From Ectocarpus siliculosus (taxonomy: Eukaryota > Sar > Phaeophyceae > Ectocarpales > Ectocarpaceae): DNA of 64,000 nucleotides. Positions 22,908-34,617 of this stretch are shown in pieces. Position 1 is the first letter of the stretch, and every line of letters begins with the position of its first letter. The notes below the pieces were generated by a model, which searched no databases, was not told the origin of the DNA, and was given only the letters and a program-made list of their open reading frames with translations. Made by a program: the position numbers and the translations under genes. The DNA lies in the NCBI GenBank assembly GCA_000310025.1, contig FN648602.1, forward strand, positions 2,152 to 66,151, read 5' to 3'.

Positions 22908-23403
22908 TTTGAAATCGCAGATTTCCGGCAAATCTCAGCAACTGCAGACCTTCCATATTGTTCACCAATTTTCCTTTTTGCAGCTACCACCACAACCAAC
23001 AACAACCTGTCTGTCTGGACCTCACTTCGACCTCAACTCTAACTAACTGCTGCCCTAAACACCGGCGACTCTACCACGTGCCCCACCAACCCGGCGCAAA
23101 AACAATATGTACATATATATTGGGTCACTTTTTACGCTTCGGTGTTTCTTTATCTCGCGGCAGCGAGTCTATTATCCCAATTCCTTCTCAGGGGCAAGCA
23201 GGAGCCTCGTCGGTACATTAACGCCCGTGCCCGGAGCTCGGCAGGCCTCCGTTGCGCGTGTGGTTGACGGCCAAAGCTGCGAAAACTGGCTCAAACCCCG
23301 GGGACGCGTTCCGCGCTGACAAAGGCTGGCGAACCAATTTTGAAACCTATCAAACCCATCGAACACGACGGTTTGAATATTTTCCTCTTGCTTCTCCACT
23401 TTC

Positions 23404-23434
23404 ATTCGTTCATTCATTCATTCATTCATTCGAT
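23404..23434. repeat. TTCA microsatellite
   Basis: About six to seven tandem TTCA units. Confidence 0.8.
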
Positions 23435-23784
23435 GATTCATGGCTGTCACTCTTCGAGTCATCGCATTGTCCAACAGCAGTACCTACGTTCAATACACTT
23501 CGCAGAGGGCCAAGTGCAGACAAGTCTGAAAGCATGCATCCAGCCGCAGTGTTAAACATGTCCAATTTGTGGTGTTGTTTCGGCTTCAAATTCGGTTGGT
23601 TCTCATCGGAAATCTGCCATCATCAATCAAAGACATCATGGAAGTCTGAGTTTTCGCTGCCAAAATATTGTCCGCTCGAGCTGGCTCCAATGTAGAATAC
23701 CAAGGTGCGCAATGTTTTGTGCGGAAATACAAGCAAGCGTTGTACGACACACAGTCCCTCTACGGGCAATGCGCATGCATGTGG

Positions 23785-23848
23785 TCTTGCGTCATCTGAG
23801 GGAGGGTAGACACCCACGTCCCGAAGGGAGACCTTGTATATGTATATA
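23785..23848. repeat. Short interspersed repeat, copy 3
   Basis: CACCCACGTCCCGAAGGGAG followed by CCTTGTATATGTATATATT; the most diverged of the three copies at its left end. Confidence 0.5.
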
Positions 23849-23960
23849 TTATGAACGATGAACGGCTCCTGTCAGAACGTTTTTTTCTGAGGATGACGCT
23901 ATGGATGAACGACTGTTGTTGCCATCATGCCTTGGCATCCGGCGTACGACACAATAATAC

Positions 23961-24032
23961 CATGTATGTATGTATGTATGTATGTATGTATGTATGTATG
24001 TATGTATGTGTGTATCTATGTATGTCTGTACA
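23961..24032. repeat. ATGT microsatellite
   Basis: About eleven perfect ATGT units followed by several interrupted ones; probably polymorphic in length. Confidence 0.9.
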
Positions 24033-24639
24033 TATGCCTGACCGTCGGGGGGGTCTTTTAACATTCTTTGTGTTTTCACGAAAAAATCGCCCCCCTCACA
24101 GAGTCTCTCCCCATCAACATCAACCAACTTCGGTTTCAACCAGCGAAGGCGAACCTTTCTCGACTACGAACTGTTCGGGCGTCCAGAGCAAACCCTTTCG
24201 CCGATTGAGTATTTCTTCGTTCTTTTTGTCTTTTGTTCCTGCCGTTTTGCAGATCGTGGGGATTTCATAATTTTTACATTTGGTTGAGCCTACAACCTTC
24301 ACGGCATTGACATTATCACATTTGGTTGCTGCAAGTGGCGGTCCTTTCCGCGGCCAGTGCGTGTCAACCGTTTGTTGAATATTGAATTTTCGGGAAATTC
24401 ATGTTTTGTCACCCTCACTGTCGAGAGTCCCCACCCTCACTCTCTGGGTTCATCCGCCTGGTGGGCACATTTTCGGGTTTGTTTGTTTACTTCTCTCCAA
24501 GTCGGCGTCCTTTTCTCAAGGTCTTCATTGTTCACATTCATTCTCTCCGGCTTTTACGCCACGCAGTGTTCATTTCCCCGCACCTGTCTGTGTGGACCCA
24601 GCCCTGCGTCTTCTGTTCGGTTAAAACACTACACTGGGG

Positions 24640-26211
24640 AGCTTCAAATGGACATCGGTGGAAGCCCGGTCGTACAGCAGCAGGTGGTGGTAGAGAGCGA
24701 GTACCGCTCCGATTGTGGCGACCTGATTCACGTTGGCGGCGAGGTGGTGGCAGAGAGGGGGTACCGCTCTGATTTCGTCGACATGGTTCACGCTGGCGGC
24801 GCTGTAGACGGTGATGATGACGGATGGTTTAGATGGAATGATTCTGTCGACATGGTTCACGCTGGTGGCAGTGTCTGCGGTGATGTTTTCCCCGCCGCTG
24901 GGGCGGGGGAAATGTCCGGAGCGCCTGCGTTGGCGGCAGGAGCGGCGCGTCGGCATCCGCTCCAGCGGCAACGGCGGCGACCTCTGGCGGCAGTGTCCCC
25001 CCGCGGCGGCGACAGGGGGCATGACCCGAGTCCCCGCGGTGGCAGCGCGAGCGGCGGCATCGGCGGCAGCTCCAGCGGCGACGGCGGCGACCTACGGCGG
25101 CGGTAGTGTTGTCGCCGCGACGGCGGCGGGGGAAATTGCCGGGGTCCCTGCAGTGGTGGCAGGAGCGGCGGCATCGGCAGCAACTCCAGAGGCGACGGCG
25201 ACGACCTACGGTGGCGGTAGTGTTTCCCTCGTAGCGACGGCGGGGGAAGCGCCCGGAGGGCGCGCGGCGGCAGCTGGAGCGGCAGCATTGGCGGCAGTTC
25301 CAGCGGCGACGGCGACGGCGGCGGTGCCCGGTGACACTGTTATCTCCGCGACGGTGGCGGGTAGAACGACCGGAGCGCCCGCGTTGGTGGTTTGTTGGGT
25401 CGGCATCGACGGTGGTTCCAGCGGCGACGGCGGCGGCACCCGACGGTGTTGTTTCTCCCGCTGCGGCGGCGGGGAGAATGGCTCGAGAGCCCGCGCAGGT
25501 GGCTACAATGGTGGCATCGGCGGCTGGAGTGGCGACATCGGTGACGGCGTGACGGCACCACCAGCGATCGCGGCGAGGGGCGTGGCCGGAGTCCCCGCGG
25601 CGGCATCGGCGGCTGGAGTGGCGACATCGGTGACGGCATCACCCGCGACCGCGGCGACGGCACCGGCCGCTACGATGGTGACCGTCGGTGACGTTTCCCC
25701 CACCATTTCGGTTGGGGGGGCGTCCAGCAACGGAGAAGCGGTTGTCAACGGCATCGACGACGGCAGCGATGACGGCGGTTGGACCGCCGGTGAGGTTGAT
25801 GACTGCTGGGATGACAGCGCCTGTGGCAAGAGGGGGGCGTCCACGCACCCTTTCGATCCCGGCACCGTGTGTTCGGGGGTGCGCGGCGGCAACTATCCCG
25901 GGGTGGACGACCTGGTCGATGGCTCCAGCAGCAGTAGCAGCATGAGCAGCAGCGGCAGCAGTAGCAACGACGACGCAGAGGGGATGGATGCGGCCTGGTT
26001 TGGGGCACTGCTGCGCCTCTTCGACCCGGGGAAGCTGTGCCGGCTGAAGTTTGGGAGAGTGGGGCCGGTGATGGGGGTGGACACCCCGTTCGACCGTGGA
26101 AAGATGTCACGGGGGCAACGGCCGGGGAGCCCGTGTTCGCGATCGGAGCAACGACAGGAGGATCATGAAGCGGGGAAGGGAGGTCGGAGGACCGGGCGTG
26201 TCCAACAATGA
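24640..26211 (+). mobile_element. Gag-like retroelement fossil 2
   Basis: Ala/Gly/Asp-rich translation from GGCGGCGAC-type triplet repeats, with repeated modules (GDLIHVGGEV, DFVDMVHAGGAV) at the left and (H/T)PFD-x-G-(K/T) motifs at about 25845, 26030 and 26090. The latter match the tail of fossil 1. Both copies are followed by the same type of downstream sequence. No enzyme domain is recognisable. The triplet-repeat composition lets several frames stay open, so the true frame is uncertain. Broken; age not estimated. Confidence 0.45.
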
Positions 26212-27960
26212 CGGCAAGCAAGCGCGACTTCCTCTGGTGTCTTAAACTCGCCAAGGCACGTGATGTTTGTTTGCGTATTGTTATCATTTTTCTGAAAATT
26301 GTTTTGTGCAGGATGTTGTTCTTGTGTTTTGATCTTCAGATACAATGCTGCACTTTTCATCGTTGTTTGAGTGTCTGCGAATCATTTTTCCTATCGATGG
26401 CACATTTGCAGGTTTGGATTTGCTTTTGTTTTGTTCTGTAGAGATGCCCACCCGCGTTTTACCTTGCAGGGACACTAATTTCCACGGCCAAATGGCAGGG
26501 AATTTCCATGGCTGATTATTGTTGTTTTTCTGGGAGACAAATGGAATGTTGCGGCCGGGGGGCTGTTGTTTGCCAAGACATTATCTCAAATGGCGGTGGT
26601 AGTATTATTTCTGCGTACGGTTTGTTCCACTTTGGTTTTTGCTTGTTTGTTGGGATAACATTCTCTGTGGTAGTTACCGCTATGTTTTTCTTACGGTACT
26701 GTATATATGTAGTAGGCGTTGGCTTGGCGTTCGACGTGCTGGGTAAAGACGTTGGGGGGCACGCACCGTTTCTCTGTCCCCCCGATGTACCGGTACCCGA
26801 CGAGTCAATCCTTGCGGAATACCAATTTTCCTTTCCAAGTAAGCCTGTACGGCAGGCTGGTATGCGCTGGACGTGTGACGCTTTTTCTTTGATATATTTT
26901 GTTTTCTTGTTTCGATTTGGAGTTGATGTTCGATGAAGAATTAGCATGCTGGATTTTGCGGAATCACGCCTGATTGTCGTACTGCTGTCGAAAATCATGG
27001 GGGGGGGGGTGTGATACCATGCTGTCCGCCGCAGCACAACAAGCAGTGTTTCTGATATCGGGTTTGGTAGTTCATGTTGAGATTTTCCGTGTTTTCCCTG
27101 GGGATTTTATATGGAATTGATGTTGGCTAATGGGTTTTGGGTAGTTCACGTTTGGATCGTTTTCCGCGTTTTACCTGCGGAGTTGACATGGAATTGAATA
27201 TTGAACGGGATTTTCGTTGCGTAAATATGAGATGTCCCAGCAGGGGGGCTGTTGGATGGATCAGCTGAGATGGAGGATTCGAAGGCGCATCAGTTTTGAT
27301 GAACGTTTACTAGACGCTTGTTTCCGAACGCGTTTGTTTGGGATGACTTCCTCGGTTTGTTCGCGGACTTTGCTTTGTACTGGTATGTCTGTGTATTGGA
27401 GGAAGGATTTGGCATGTTTCGGTAAGTCATGGTTGAAGCTTTTGTGCTTCCGAAGGTTACTTGAACCGGTCATTGAGTTGAAGATGATTTCTATCTGAGG
27501 AATTTGTTCTGGGTAGTTGGGGCACGTTTTCCCGGAGTTACCCGTCCCCGTTCTGACGCAACTCCGATGTAATGTTGATCTTTGCTTGGTACTTTTGCAA
27601 GGGTAATTGTTTGCGTTTGACTGCTTGAGAATTTAGAGCATTTTCTCAAGAGGGTGATTTGCTGATTGACAGACCTTTTAGGGGATAGCAATTCGACATC
27701 AGAATCATCAGAAGATTTGAAAGATTTCGTAGAATGTGTTTTATTGGGAGGTCAACAGTGTTCGACAGATTTCGTAGAACGCTGTTTTATTGGGAAATTG
27801 TTTGAATTGGAATGAATGGTGGATGATTCCCGTTTGGATGCGTAGTTTGATTTATCGCCGTTTTACCTGGTAATGATAGTCGTCACGGGGGTTTCGTAGA
27901 TCGTATCTCGTACAGAGCAGGGGGGCTGTTTGGGGTGCTCGGCAGAGTATACTGTCTACG
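26212..27960. repeat. Downstream region shared by the two gag-like fossils, copy 2
   Basis: Matches 13.6-14.8 kb in blocks: the ATCATGGGGGGGGG block near 26994, TATTGGAGGAAGGATTTGGC near 27396, and G-run/CTGTT motifs near 26556, 27243 and 27918. This copy is longer. No gene is seen. Confidence 0.55.
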
Positions 27961-29410
27961 GGGACTCCGGGGGTACGCGGATGAAGTGTGTTGATTGTTG
28001 TTGTTGTCTTCACATTAAAAACCTTTCCGATCTCTCTCTACCCAGTACCTTCGTATGCCCGTACTGATCCAACACTCGACGTGGTCGATTCCCGTGGTCA
28101 CAGGTTAACTTACGCTAAAAAGGTACACTCAAATAAACTGGCCCCGAGCGGTCCGCAAGTCAATAGAAATCAACGACAGATATTCTGGAATCCTCCACTC
28201 CCTCTGCGCGCTATGCAGGGTATCAACTGAGACTAGCAGTCACTTGATGGGCATGCTGCATGGAGATGGTGTTGCCTACCGCATGTCTCTTACTCTCTAA
28301 TCAACCAAAGGTCTTGAGTCAACCTTCTTTCTCTTTCGGCCTCTGACGGGCTACCGCACCCAAACATGACATACCGCTGGCGGGGGATACAGACACGCAT
28401 CCATACGTGCGAAGGACGGTTTGTGCTGTAGGTAACATACATACGCAGTATGTACAGATGCACGACGTATGTACGGATGGATGTGATATTTCGGCAGGAT
28501 GTGATCTGTCTGCAGGCAGGTTGATGCGGTACACCACTGTCATCTGTTGAACAAGCGTGGTAAAAGGTGCACTATACTGCTGTTGTGCCAATGTTCTCGA
28601 CATTTGTGGATTTCGACGCGCCGAAATCTTTAATCGGATTAGAACGGGCAACAAAACCCAACGAAAGGCAAAAAAAAGGCTGAAAGCATACTAAAATCAA
28701 GATGTACGCGACCTTCGGTGATCGCGCCGCACTGAGGCAAGATTTGTTACGCCGCCTCAAGATTTGTCGGAAGGCTCGTTTCGACAGATCTTGGGTCAAG
28801 ATTTGTTCGAAAGGGCAGATTTCGGGCCTCGAGAAATCTTGGCCAAGATATATCGGAAGATTTCGCTCCCATAAATCGTGAAACTGGCAGATCTTGGCCA
28901 AGATCAAGATTTATCGACAAGATTTTGTTCCTGTAATAAATCGGGGTCTGACTGATGATACTGCGGTACATAATGCGGATCTGATCCGTACCAGTATTTT
29001 GTACTGGGGCGCGAGCGAGCGAGTGTACTACGCGCAACCTGGCGGGTAATGATGGGGCAGTCAGTCATGGATAGATACGGTCACTTGCGAGGGTTGAATG
29101 AAAGTACAAGACGTTCAAATATTTTCGGTCGGTGTGTCGCAATCAGTTGCTGCAAATGTATTCATTCCAAACGAAGAAAAAAATGCAGCCCACAGCAAAG
29201 TTCCAACATTTACTGGGGACCTTCTGAATCATATACCCCGAATGTAAAGCTACTCCTGGATGGTATTTATTATGCACGCGCCAGGAAAAATGCAGGCTAC
29301 CCTCTGCCTGTAGTACGTTTGCCAGCTTCGTGCCCTTGGTATGCTGTGCACAGTCTTTTGCATGCACCACCCTAAGGCGAGGGCGCTTGGCCTGAACCTG
29401 GAGGCCTTGT
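27960..29410. other. No recognisable gene
   Basis: It begins with a short block (TGTTGTTGTCTTCACATTAAAAACC near 27996) that also occurs in the inverted-repeat arms near 10160 and 45520. It includes the dispersed repeat at 28710-28949. No domain-bearing frame is seen. Confidence 0.45.
28710..28949 (+). repeat. Dispersed AAGATTT-rich repeat, copy 1
   Basis: About 240 bp, recurring in the same orientation at 50662-50898 with roughly a dozen differences. The unit contains many CAAGATTTGT-type modules and the perfect palindrome GATCTTGGCCAAGATC. A more diverged relative lies near 49865-49960. It looks like a small non-coding mobile element. Confidence 0.8.
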
Positions 29411-29810
29411 ACATATATTTTTGGGAAAACGACACAACAGGGTATACCCTGGTCGAAAAGCGACACACCTGGGTACACAGTCATTAACAGCAGTAAATGC
29501 ATTCATATGATTGGTCAGCGCCCAATTTCACCCCGGTACGTCCGAAAAGGCGCAGGGTATACCCTGCTGTGTCTACTTTTCTCACCAACTGTACCCTGTT
29601 TTCGGAAGTGTACCCTGACCTGACGGGAAATAAGACCCATTCATCAATCATTTCTCCCGCAGGAATCTTCCCAACTCCTTTTCCTCTCCAACCATGGGGT
29701 ACCAAACGGCGAATCTTCCCACCCAATAACAACCATGGCAACGCGGCAGGAATCAGTTTCCGCCCCTGCCAAACAACACCAACCATCAACTCTTCCGCTC
29801 TAAATCAACA

Positions 29811-30560
29811 ATGGCCGGGCACTAACCCAGCACAGCAGTTGTTCCGTTTGGAAACATGCACACGCGCACAATACCCCGTGCACCACTGCTTGCTGCAGTC
29901 TATATGCGACATGCACGGGTCACGCTACGAAAGCGAGACCGATCTAGCATGGTTGACATGCACATATATATATTTATGCATGTATGTCCACAGCACTACA
30001 CGGGTAACGTTGGGCGCCGCCACTCCCTTCTGCCTGTGCCGTGTGTGCGTGGGTGTGCTGTCTGTTGTGTCTCAATTGCGATGTGTTTCTTGCTTGAACT
30101 ACTACTCCTACTGCTGTAACAGCAGCGGTCGCGCTTACCAGCCGACCAAGCCGACCAACCAATCAATGTATGTAGTAACAAGACGTCAGGCTTCAGCGGG
30201 ATGAGCCGATGAAATACACCGCGAGCACAGGGAGGGTGATTGAGTTGGACGACACAGTCCTGCTGCCAGAGTTGTTAGCACTCGCTCCTCCTTCCATGAT
30301 TGATGTCAAGGGCGTGTCTGTGTGTGGTGTTGCTGCCTCTCTCCTCCGCCCGCTCAGCGCAGCGCCACACATCATGGGCACATACATGCATATATATGCA
30401 TGTCAACCATGCTGGATTGGTCTCGCTTTCGTAGCGTGACCCGTGCATGTCGCATATAGATAGACTGCAGCAAGCAGTGGTGCACGGGGTATTGTACACG
30501 TACGTGTGTGCATGTTTCCAAACGGAACAACTGCTGTGCTGGGGTAGTGCCCGGCCATTG
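29811..30560. repeat. Inner inverted repeat inside the fold-back transposon
   Basis: Left arm 29811-29993 begins ATGGCCGGGC and right arm about 30374-30560 ends GCCCGGCCAT. Both contain the block TGCTGCAGTCTATATGCGAC or its complement, with a few changes. The loop of about 380 bp has no recognised gene. The unit may be a smaller fold-back element that inserted into, or was captured by, the larger one. Confidence 0.75.
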
Positions 30561-30561
30561 A

Positions 30562-31353
30562 CGTGTTTGCGCATACAACGAAATTTGCTATACTGATGCC
30601 ATGTAATTTCTTTAAAAAATAAAGTCTTTCCACCGTGCGCAAAAAAAAAAACCGGAAGACGAAGACAGATGATCCGCATTTGGCCGTGTAATCTCGCCGC
30701 GCACATACATACATGCAGCCGTGGAGTTCGAAGGGGCCAGGAAAGATGTGCACATACATGTGCACCTAATATTTGAAAATTGAAGCGATAGTCACACCAC
30801 GCCCTGTCCTCCGAGATGTCGGCGATGCACAAATCCCTCCCCCTCACTGTCCTGATGACCGTGCGATCTACCCGTACTGTCTCCACCTGCAGCGCTATGA
30901 GCGCAGCGCACAACTCGAGCTCTTCCGTTTCGTGCTCATCTTCTTCCTCGCTGTGCCAACCAACAGCAGCAGGACAGCTGCGCACAAGAGGCAAAGCTGC
31001 TCGTGCATCAGTTCTCCGGGCCTCATGGCGCCGTAGCGGCGTTTAAGGTTGACATCCCGGATCGGCCTCCTGGTTCTATCCATGACTTGTGTATAGGGGC
31101 ATGGGGCGGGCACTGGCTGCGCGTCTCGTAGCCCGCTGCCGTCTCGTGCCGTCTCGTGCCACAACGGCGCAGCAAGCGGCCCAAACTGACGTGGACCAAC
31201 CAGCGCGCGTGGTCGTTCGGGCGGCAAATTTTGCTTGCAAATTTCTCTAAATAGCGAAATCTCAAGACATATTTAGGCAGAAGTCGCGTCGGAGGAACTT
31301 TAGATACCCCGAACTGGTCGTTACGAGCCAAATTTTGTTCTGCGCAAACACGT
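30562..31353 (-). other. Internal segment of fold-back transposon, possible captured sequence
   Basis: A GC-richer segment with a minus-strand frame near 31045-30763 (HSEEEDEHETEELELCAALI). It does not resemble a transposase that I recognise. It could be a captured host exon, as Mutator-like elements often carry, or simply filler. Confidence 0.3.
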
Positions 31354-31753
31354 CATTGTTGATTTAGAGCGGAAGAGTTGATGGTTGGTGCTGTTTGGCA
31401 GGGGCGGAAACTGATTCCTGCCGCGTTGCCATGGTTGTTGTTGGGTGGGAAGATTCGCCGTTTGGTACCCCATGGTTGGAGAGGAAAAGGAGTTGGGAAG
31501 ATTCCTGCGGGGGAAATAATTGATGAATGGGTCTTATTTCCCGTCAGGTCAGGGTACACTTCCGAAAACAGGGTACAGTTGGTGAGAAAAGTAGACACAG
31601 CAGGGTATACCCTGCGCCTTTTCGGACGTACTCGGGTGAAATTGGGCGCTGACCAATCATATGAATGCATTTACTGCTGTTAATGACTGTGTACCCAGGT
31701 GTGTCGCTTTTCGACCAGGGTATACCCTGTTGTGTCGTTTTCCCTATATTTTT

Positions 31754-34150
31754 CCCTTCTTTCTTCGTTTCTCGGGCAACAGCATATTTTATTTTCGTTT
31801 TGTAGTTTTACACGAAAATATATGTATCGATACTTTCCGTACGGAATGAGGATTGATTGGTGGCGCGCGTGTCGGTTGGTTTGAACGAATGCTTTGCACA
31901 AGAAGTTTGCATTACCCACGAAATGAAATGGTCGAGAGGTCCCGCACATGGAATGATTGACAGCATCGATCTTAGCCGTGCAGCACACGTTTGTCATTCT
32001 CGCAGACCTACTCATCCTGTATCGGTGGCCGGGAGGCCGATTCTTTACCCTAGTTCTTATTTACACTTTGTGCGCGCGGGATTTCTTCGACAGTGGTGGA
32101 GGCCGGCCGGAGATGATACCGGTGACAATGTCCAATCTCTTGGTAGAAAAATTCTGTCTACATTAACATTACCACAATTGAACACAATGCTGGCGGATCA
32201 ATGGTATCCACCTACTACTTCCGCGCGGGGATAACAGAAACACGGACAAACACCACAGGCACACGTCGCAGGTGTACAGTCCACACCACCTGATATAGCA
32301 CGAAATCACACCAAATTCCTTTTCACCTCTCGTGTCCCTGGCCCTAACCGTGCGCGAACAACGGAATTAAGGGAAAAAATCCATCGGCCTGTGCGCCTTC
32401 CATATCTTGCTACAATACCTGTGTTCCGTGTTTTGTCTTTTAGTAATGCACCCGCCGACTGCCTTTGTTTAATGGGAAAAAGGTATTCTCGCCCCGGGTC
32501 GCGTCCGGATGGATAATCTGTTTCTGCGGTTTACAAGCGAACACCGCGTATAACAGTATACAGGCAACCACTATTGGAGAATATCTGTTGCACTGCGTGC
32601 GATACAATATGTATGTATGTATGGTTGTCGGAAAGCCTCCGGTTTCGAACGGTGCGCTAGCCTAGGATCGGTACTTAATAACGGCGGCTCCTCGCCGCGG
32701 TGGCGCCCTCCGGAACTACAGCGCAAGATTTCGTACGTCGGTCCGCTGTAAAGTATTATGGTGCTATTGTATATGTGCAGCGAACATGGTTATATTCATC
32801 CTGCGATACATGGACTGGTAGACCATAGATGCCCACAACTACTTTAACCACTTCACACTGGGCAGACGGAACGCTGCAGCAGCTCACTGCTGCACGTAGG
32901 CCTCCGTCCCGATCGTTCAGCGTTGCCCCGGCCCTGCCTGAAAGGCGTCACTCTACAAGTAGACGACAATTTCATCACTTCATCATCCAATCTTAGTGAT
33001 TTCCATCCATCCGTCGCTCCGCCAGACTCAACGGAACAAATGATATGGTACACGCCAGACCCACGAAGTAAAGTCCTGGGGGACCACAGCAAGGGAGGTA
33101 ACATATTCGTTCCCTACATACTTGTAGCGTGTTGCGGTCGTACCTGCCCAACAGGTGGCTTTCAGGAACTGTGTTTTTGTTGCCACCGTTGTTATTGCCA
33201 AGTGAGAAGAGGAGATGAGAATGATGAGGGGTGGCTGCACAAAACTTGCCGTGACATTTATTCTTCGCGCTCATACATTCTTCTGCCCTGGACGATGGCC
33301 GTGAGGATGGTTGTTTTTTTCTTGGGGTAACGGAAAACGTACCCCGGTGCGTGCCTTTCGTCCCACCGAGAGCGAAAACTCCCGTCCAGTCCCGGAGCGG
33401 TGCGGCCCTCCAGGTCTGGACTCTTCCTTCCATCTCTGTGGTGCTATTCATTGCCGGGTGTTGGTCGTGGTTTGTCAGACTATTGCGTACTTACTTGCAG
33501 TTTGAGTAATTACCATCCGAAGAAAACGCTCCGAAAAAGGTTCCGAGTCGGTCGCTACAATTGTTTTTTTTGTTTTTTTTAATCTTCACTTCAAATCAGC
33601 GATCACAGCACTAGTGCCGTTTACTCCAACCCGTGGTCACACAGAAGAGCTTCTCTCTACCCTCCCCTCCTGCGGTACTTTGCCTTCGATATTTACTGCG
33701 AGAAGAGTTCAGCACTCTCTTCCCTCTGTGTACACACGAACTAGCGCTATCCACTAGACCAGGAGCGGAAGCGAGAGAAAAACTCACTTTGTAAAAGGGC
33801 CGTTTTATACATTCCAATTTTTTGTTCAAATGTACAAATATTGGCAATTTTTTAATGTACCGGGACAGAGGTTTTGGAGTTTAATTACGCGGGCGAAGCC
33901 CGCGAAAAATTTTGAAACCCCTATTTTCTTCCGCAGAGGAGGGCTGCACCCTTTGCAACGAGTCGTCGTTGTTTAACCATCGTTTCCTCCGATTTCCGTT
34001 TCAACCGTTGGCGCACGTTGTGTCTGTACTTGTGGTGAATGGTAGGTGGGGCAATCATGTTGGCTTGGCCGTGAGATATTTCATTACTTTCTCCAATAAT
34101 TCGAGTTTTCGGTTGCATATTGTGTTATTGTCTATAAAATAGTAGCTACC
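31754..34150. other. No recognisable gene
   Basis: AT-rich tracts alternate with moderate-GC stretches. Frames of 60-150 codons at 31857-32234 and 32923-33451 have no recognisable domain. Near 33720-33770 a box A-like sequence (TGGTCTAGTGGATAGCG, minus strand) lies beside GTTTTATACATTCCAA, which also follows the tRNA-like unit at 49.4 kb. Confidence 0.4.
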
Positions 34151-34617
34151 AGGCACACCGCGATGGAGGACAGGGACCACGCCAGGGCGGCAGAGTCGTC
34201 GCTACCAGCAAAGAAAGAACCAACAGCAGATTTTCCGCTTTTTCCGCTCAGAAAGCATTCTGTCGATACTGAAAAATGTATAGAGTCTTACCACATGATA
34301 CAATCGTGCGGACGTTTGCTTGCCATGGACGCATGTTTGTTGTGGCAATAGATCTATTTCCAATCTTCATCTTGCACAGACCAACGAAGAACAGCATACC
34401 ATCTTCCTTTGCAGCAGGACGACAGTAATACTCCATTTACACACAGAAATTTACAACATACATCGCACTTGTGTAGACCTTCAACGCGACGACCGTGTTG
34501 TTGGCAGTTGCTGGAATACCACTGTAGTACAAGAAAGAGCAAAAAAAGGAAGAACAAACCACAGCAAAAAAATGGCGCCATAGAAACAAACGTGTGCCCC
34601 CCGACCTTGCCGTTACA
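34150..34617. other. Downstream flank of companion gene
   Basis: Holds a short plus-strand frame with an ATG at 34163 (about 62 codons) but no domain. I see no terminal inverted repeat that would mark the edge of a transposon carrying the two genes to the right. Confidence 0.35.

Larger units (their letters stand above)
22910..24340. other. No recognisable gene; repeat debris
   Basis: Contains the diverged repeat at 23105-23325 (partner at 15190-15425), a tetranucleotide array at 23404, a third short interspersed repeat at 23785-23848, and a longer tetranucleotide array at 23961. No domain-bearing frame is seen. Confidence 0.5.
29423..31744. mobile_element. Fold-back, MULE-like non-autonomous DNA transposon
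   Basis: Terminal inverted repeats of 391 bp (29423-29813 and 31354-31744) start GGGAAAAC and end GTTTTCCC. They are flanked on both sides by the same 9-bp sequence TATATTTTT (29414-29422 and 31745-31753), a perfect target-site duplication. Long inverted repeats and a 9-bp duplication are typical of Mutator-like elements. The family assignment is inference; the structure is seen directly. The two arms differ by only a few bases over the long conceptual frames they share, so the insertion is recent. Inside, a second inverted repeat of about 180 bp (29811-29993 and about 30374-30560) abuts the left arm. I see no transposase, so the element would need one supplied in trans. Confidence 0.85.

Noticed and set aside
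23961-24032. Tetranucleotide array read as a Met/Tyr/Val/Cys repeat protein
   Set aside because: A simple microsatellite; open frames over it carry no information.
24357-25106. A 249-codon frame as a host gene
   Set aside because: Its right half is GGC/GAC triplet-repeat translation shared with the gag-like fossil, and its left half has no domain. Multiple frames are open because of the repeat.
29484-29789. A 101-codon frame found again at 31378-31683
   Set aside because: It is the two terminal inverted repeats of the fold-back transposon, so similarity reflects the repeat and not protein conservation.
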